Made by a program: the position numbers and the translations under genes. From Bryobacteraceae bacterium (lineage in GTDB: Bacteria > Acidobacteriota > Terriglobia > Bryobacterales > Bryobacteraceae), in NCBI GenBank assembly GCA_025929455.1, contig JAICMB010000139.1, forward strand, positions 1 to 7,652: 7,652 bases of DNA, given 5' to 3'. Shown one piece after another: positions 7,094-7,652 of this stretch. How positions within the stretch are numbered: position 1 is the stretch's first letter; every line of letters starts with the position of its first letter. The notes below the pieces were generated by a model, which saw nothing but the letters and a program-made list of their open reading frames with translations, ran no database searches and was not told the DNA's origin.

Positions 7094-7652
7094 TTAGCGG
7101 ACCGAAGCAGCGCGCCCGAGCGGAACCTTCTCGCCCCGGCGGCACGAATCGTAAACCGACACAACCAGCTCCAACGCGCGGTACCCTTCTTCACCCGACG
7201 ACAGCGGCTGCCGCCCCGTGCGGATCGCGTCGCCGAAATCGAGAAACTCGCGCTCGAACGGTTCGAGCGGAATCGCCATCGGATCGGACGACCCCGACTC
7301 CACTGACTCGCGCACCACCGGCGCGGGCTCGCCCGCATCGTCCTGCACGTCCCAGGTGGTCAGCTTGTCGCCGCTAATGATCGCGGTGCCCTTGGTTCCG
7401 TGGATCTCGACACGCTCCGTGTAGCCCGGCCAGAACGCCGTGGATGCCTGAATCACTCCGGTCGCGCCGGATTCGTACCGCAGCAGCGCGGAAACGACGT
7501 CCTCTGACTCGATCTTGTGCATGGCGCCAAGCTGCCAGTACCCGAACACCTCGCGCACGCTTCCCGCCAGGTGCAGCAGAATGTCGACCTGATGGATCGC
7601 CTGATTGATCAGCGCGCCGCCGCCCTCCACCGCCCAACTGCCTTTGATCGCG
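7094..7652 (-). CDS. Gfo/Idh/MocA-family oxidoreductase, C-terminal part (5' end outside window)
   Basis: The gene is cut by the right edge; about 185 C-terminal residues are visible. They start AIKGSWAVEGGGALINQAIH, which is the characteristic region of Gfo/Idh/MocA NAD(P)-dependent dehydrogenases, where a conserved H-x-x-D (here IHQVD) closes the sugar or polyol substrate site. The following region (FGYWQLGAM, ESEDVVSALLRYESGATGVI, RVEIHGTKGTAII) matches the alpha/beta C-terminal domain, and the end (FGDAIRTGRQPLSSGEEGYRAL, then CRRGEKV) is also typical. The Rossmann domain and the catalytic EKP lysine would lie beyond 7652. A GTG at 7630 is internal, not a start, because the protein similarity continues past it to the window edge. 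The stop TAA is at 7094-7096, 7 bases before thrB. The substrate cannot be inferred from this part. Confidence 0.92.
   Translation of the reverse strand, partial: AIKGSWAVEGGGALINQAIHQVDILLHLAGSVREVFGYWQLGAMHKIESEDVVSALLRYESGATGVIQASTAFWPGYTERVEIHGTKGTAIISGDKLTTWDVQDDAGEPAPVVRESVESGSSDPMAIPLEPFEREFLDFGDAIRTGRQPLSSGEEGYRALELVVSVYDSCRRGEKVPLGRAASVR

Noticed and set aside
7087..7338. N-terminal extension of thrB
   Set aside because: This is an Arg/Ser-rich off-frame reading of the oxidoreductase gene; ThrB proteins start at the MKTLRVP position.

Overview
This is a GC-rich bacterial chromosome segment, most likely from an acidobacterium of the Bryobacterales ('Candidatus Solibacter'-like). The main clue is the large secreted protein at 1649-4225. 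Its C-terminal domain (starting near residue 598, with motifs INAAG and SIVSIFGANLAP) has the look of the TIGR03437 family, which is strongly expanded in Solibacter-type genomes. The placement rests on recognition, not on a search.

Layout, left to right. (1) A DegP/HtrA-type envelope serine protease with two PDZ domains runs to 1574 on the + strand; its true start may lie left of the window. (2) After a 74-base gap comes an 858-residue secreted protein with signal peptide, six F-x-x-W repeat units and the TIGR03437-like domain. (3) Its C-terminal tail runs 77 bases into the 3' end of a convergent minus-strand gene for a three-helix DUF5658-type membrane protein (4149-4478). (4) A 113-base divergent spacer separates that gene from queC (4592-5275), whose stop overlaps the GTG start of queE (5272-5958) in a GTGA junction. 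Together they encode two steps of queuosine/7-deazaguanine biosynthesis: QueE makes 7-carboxy-7-deazaguanine and QueC converts it to preQ0. (5) A 237-base convergent spacer holds three copies of an imperfectly palindromic, REP-like hairpin repeat, one of them inverted. (6) On the minus strand lie thrB (homoserine kinase, 6196-7086) and, 7 bases upstream of it, the C-terminal part of a Gfo/Idh/MocA-family oxidoreductase whose start is beyond the right edge.

The genes fall into unrelated housekeeping units: envelope protein quality control, a secreted adhesin-like or surface protein, tRNA modification, and threonine biosynthesis. I found no defence system, CRISPR array, prophage, insertion sequence, tRNA or rRNA, and no convincing new multi-gene system. 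The observations most worth a second look are the hairpin repeat family between queE and thrB, with a compensatory base change in its stem, and the tail-to-tail coding overlap at 4149-4225. Clear Shine-Dalgarno sequences are missing in front of most starts.
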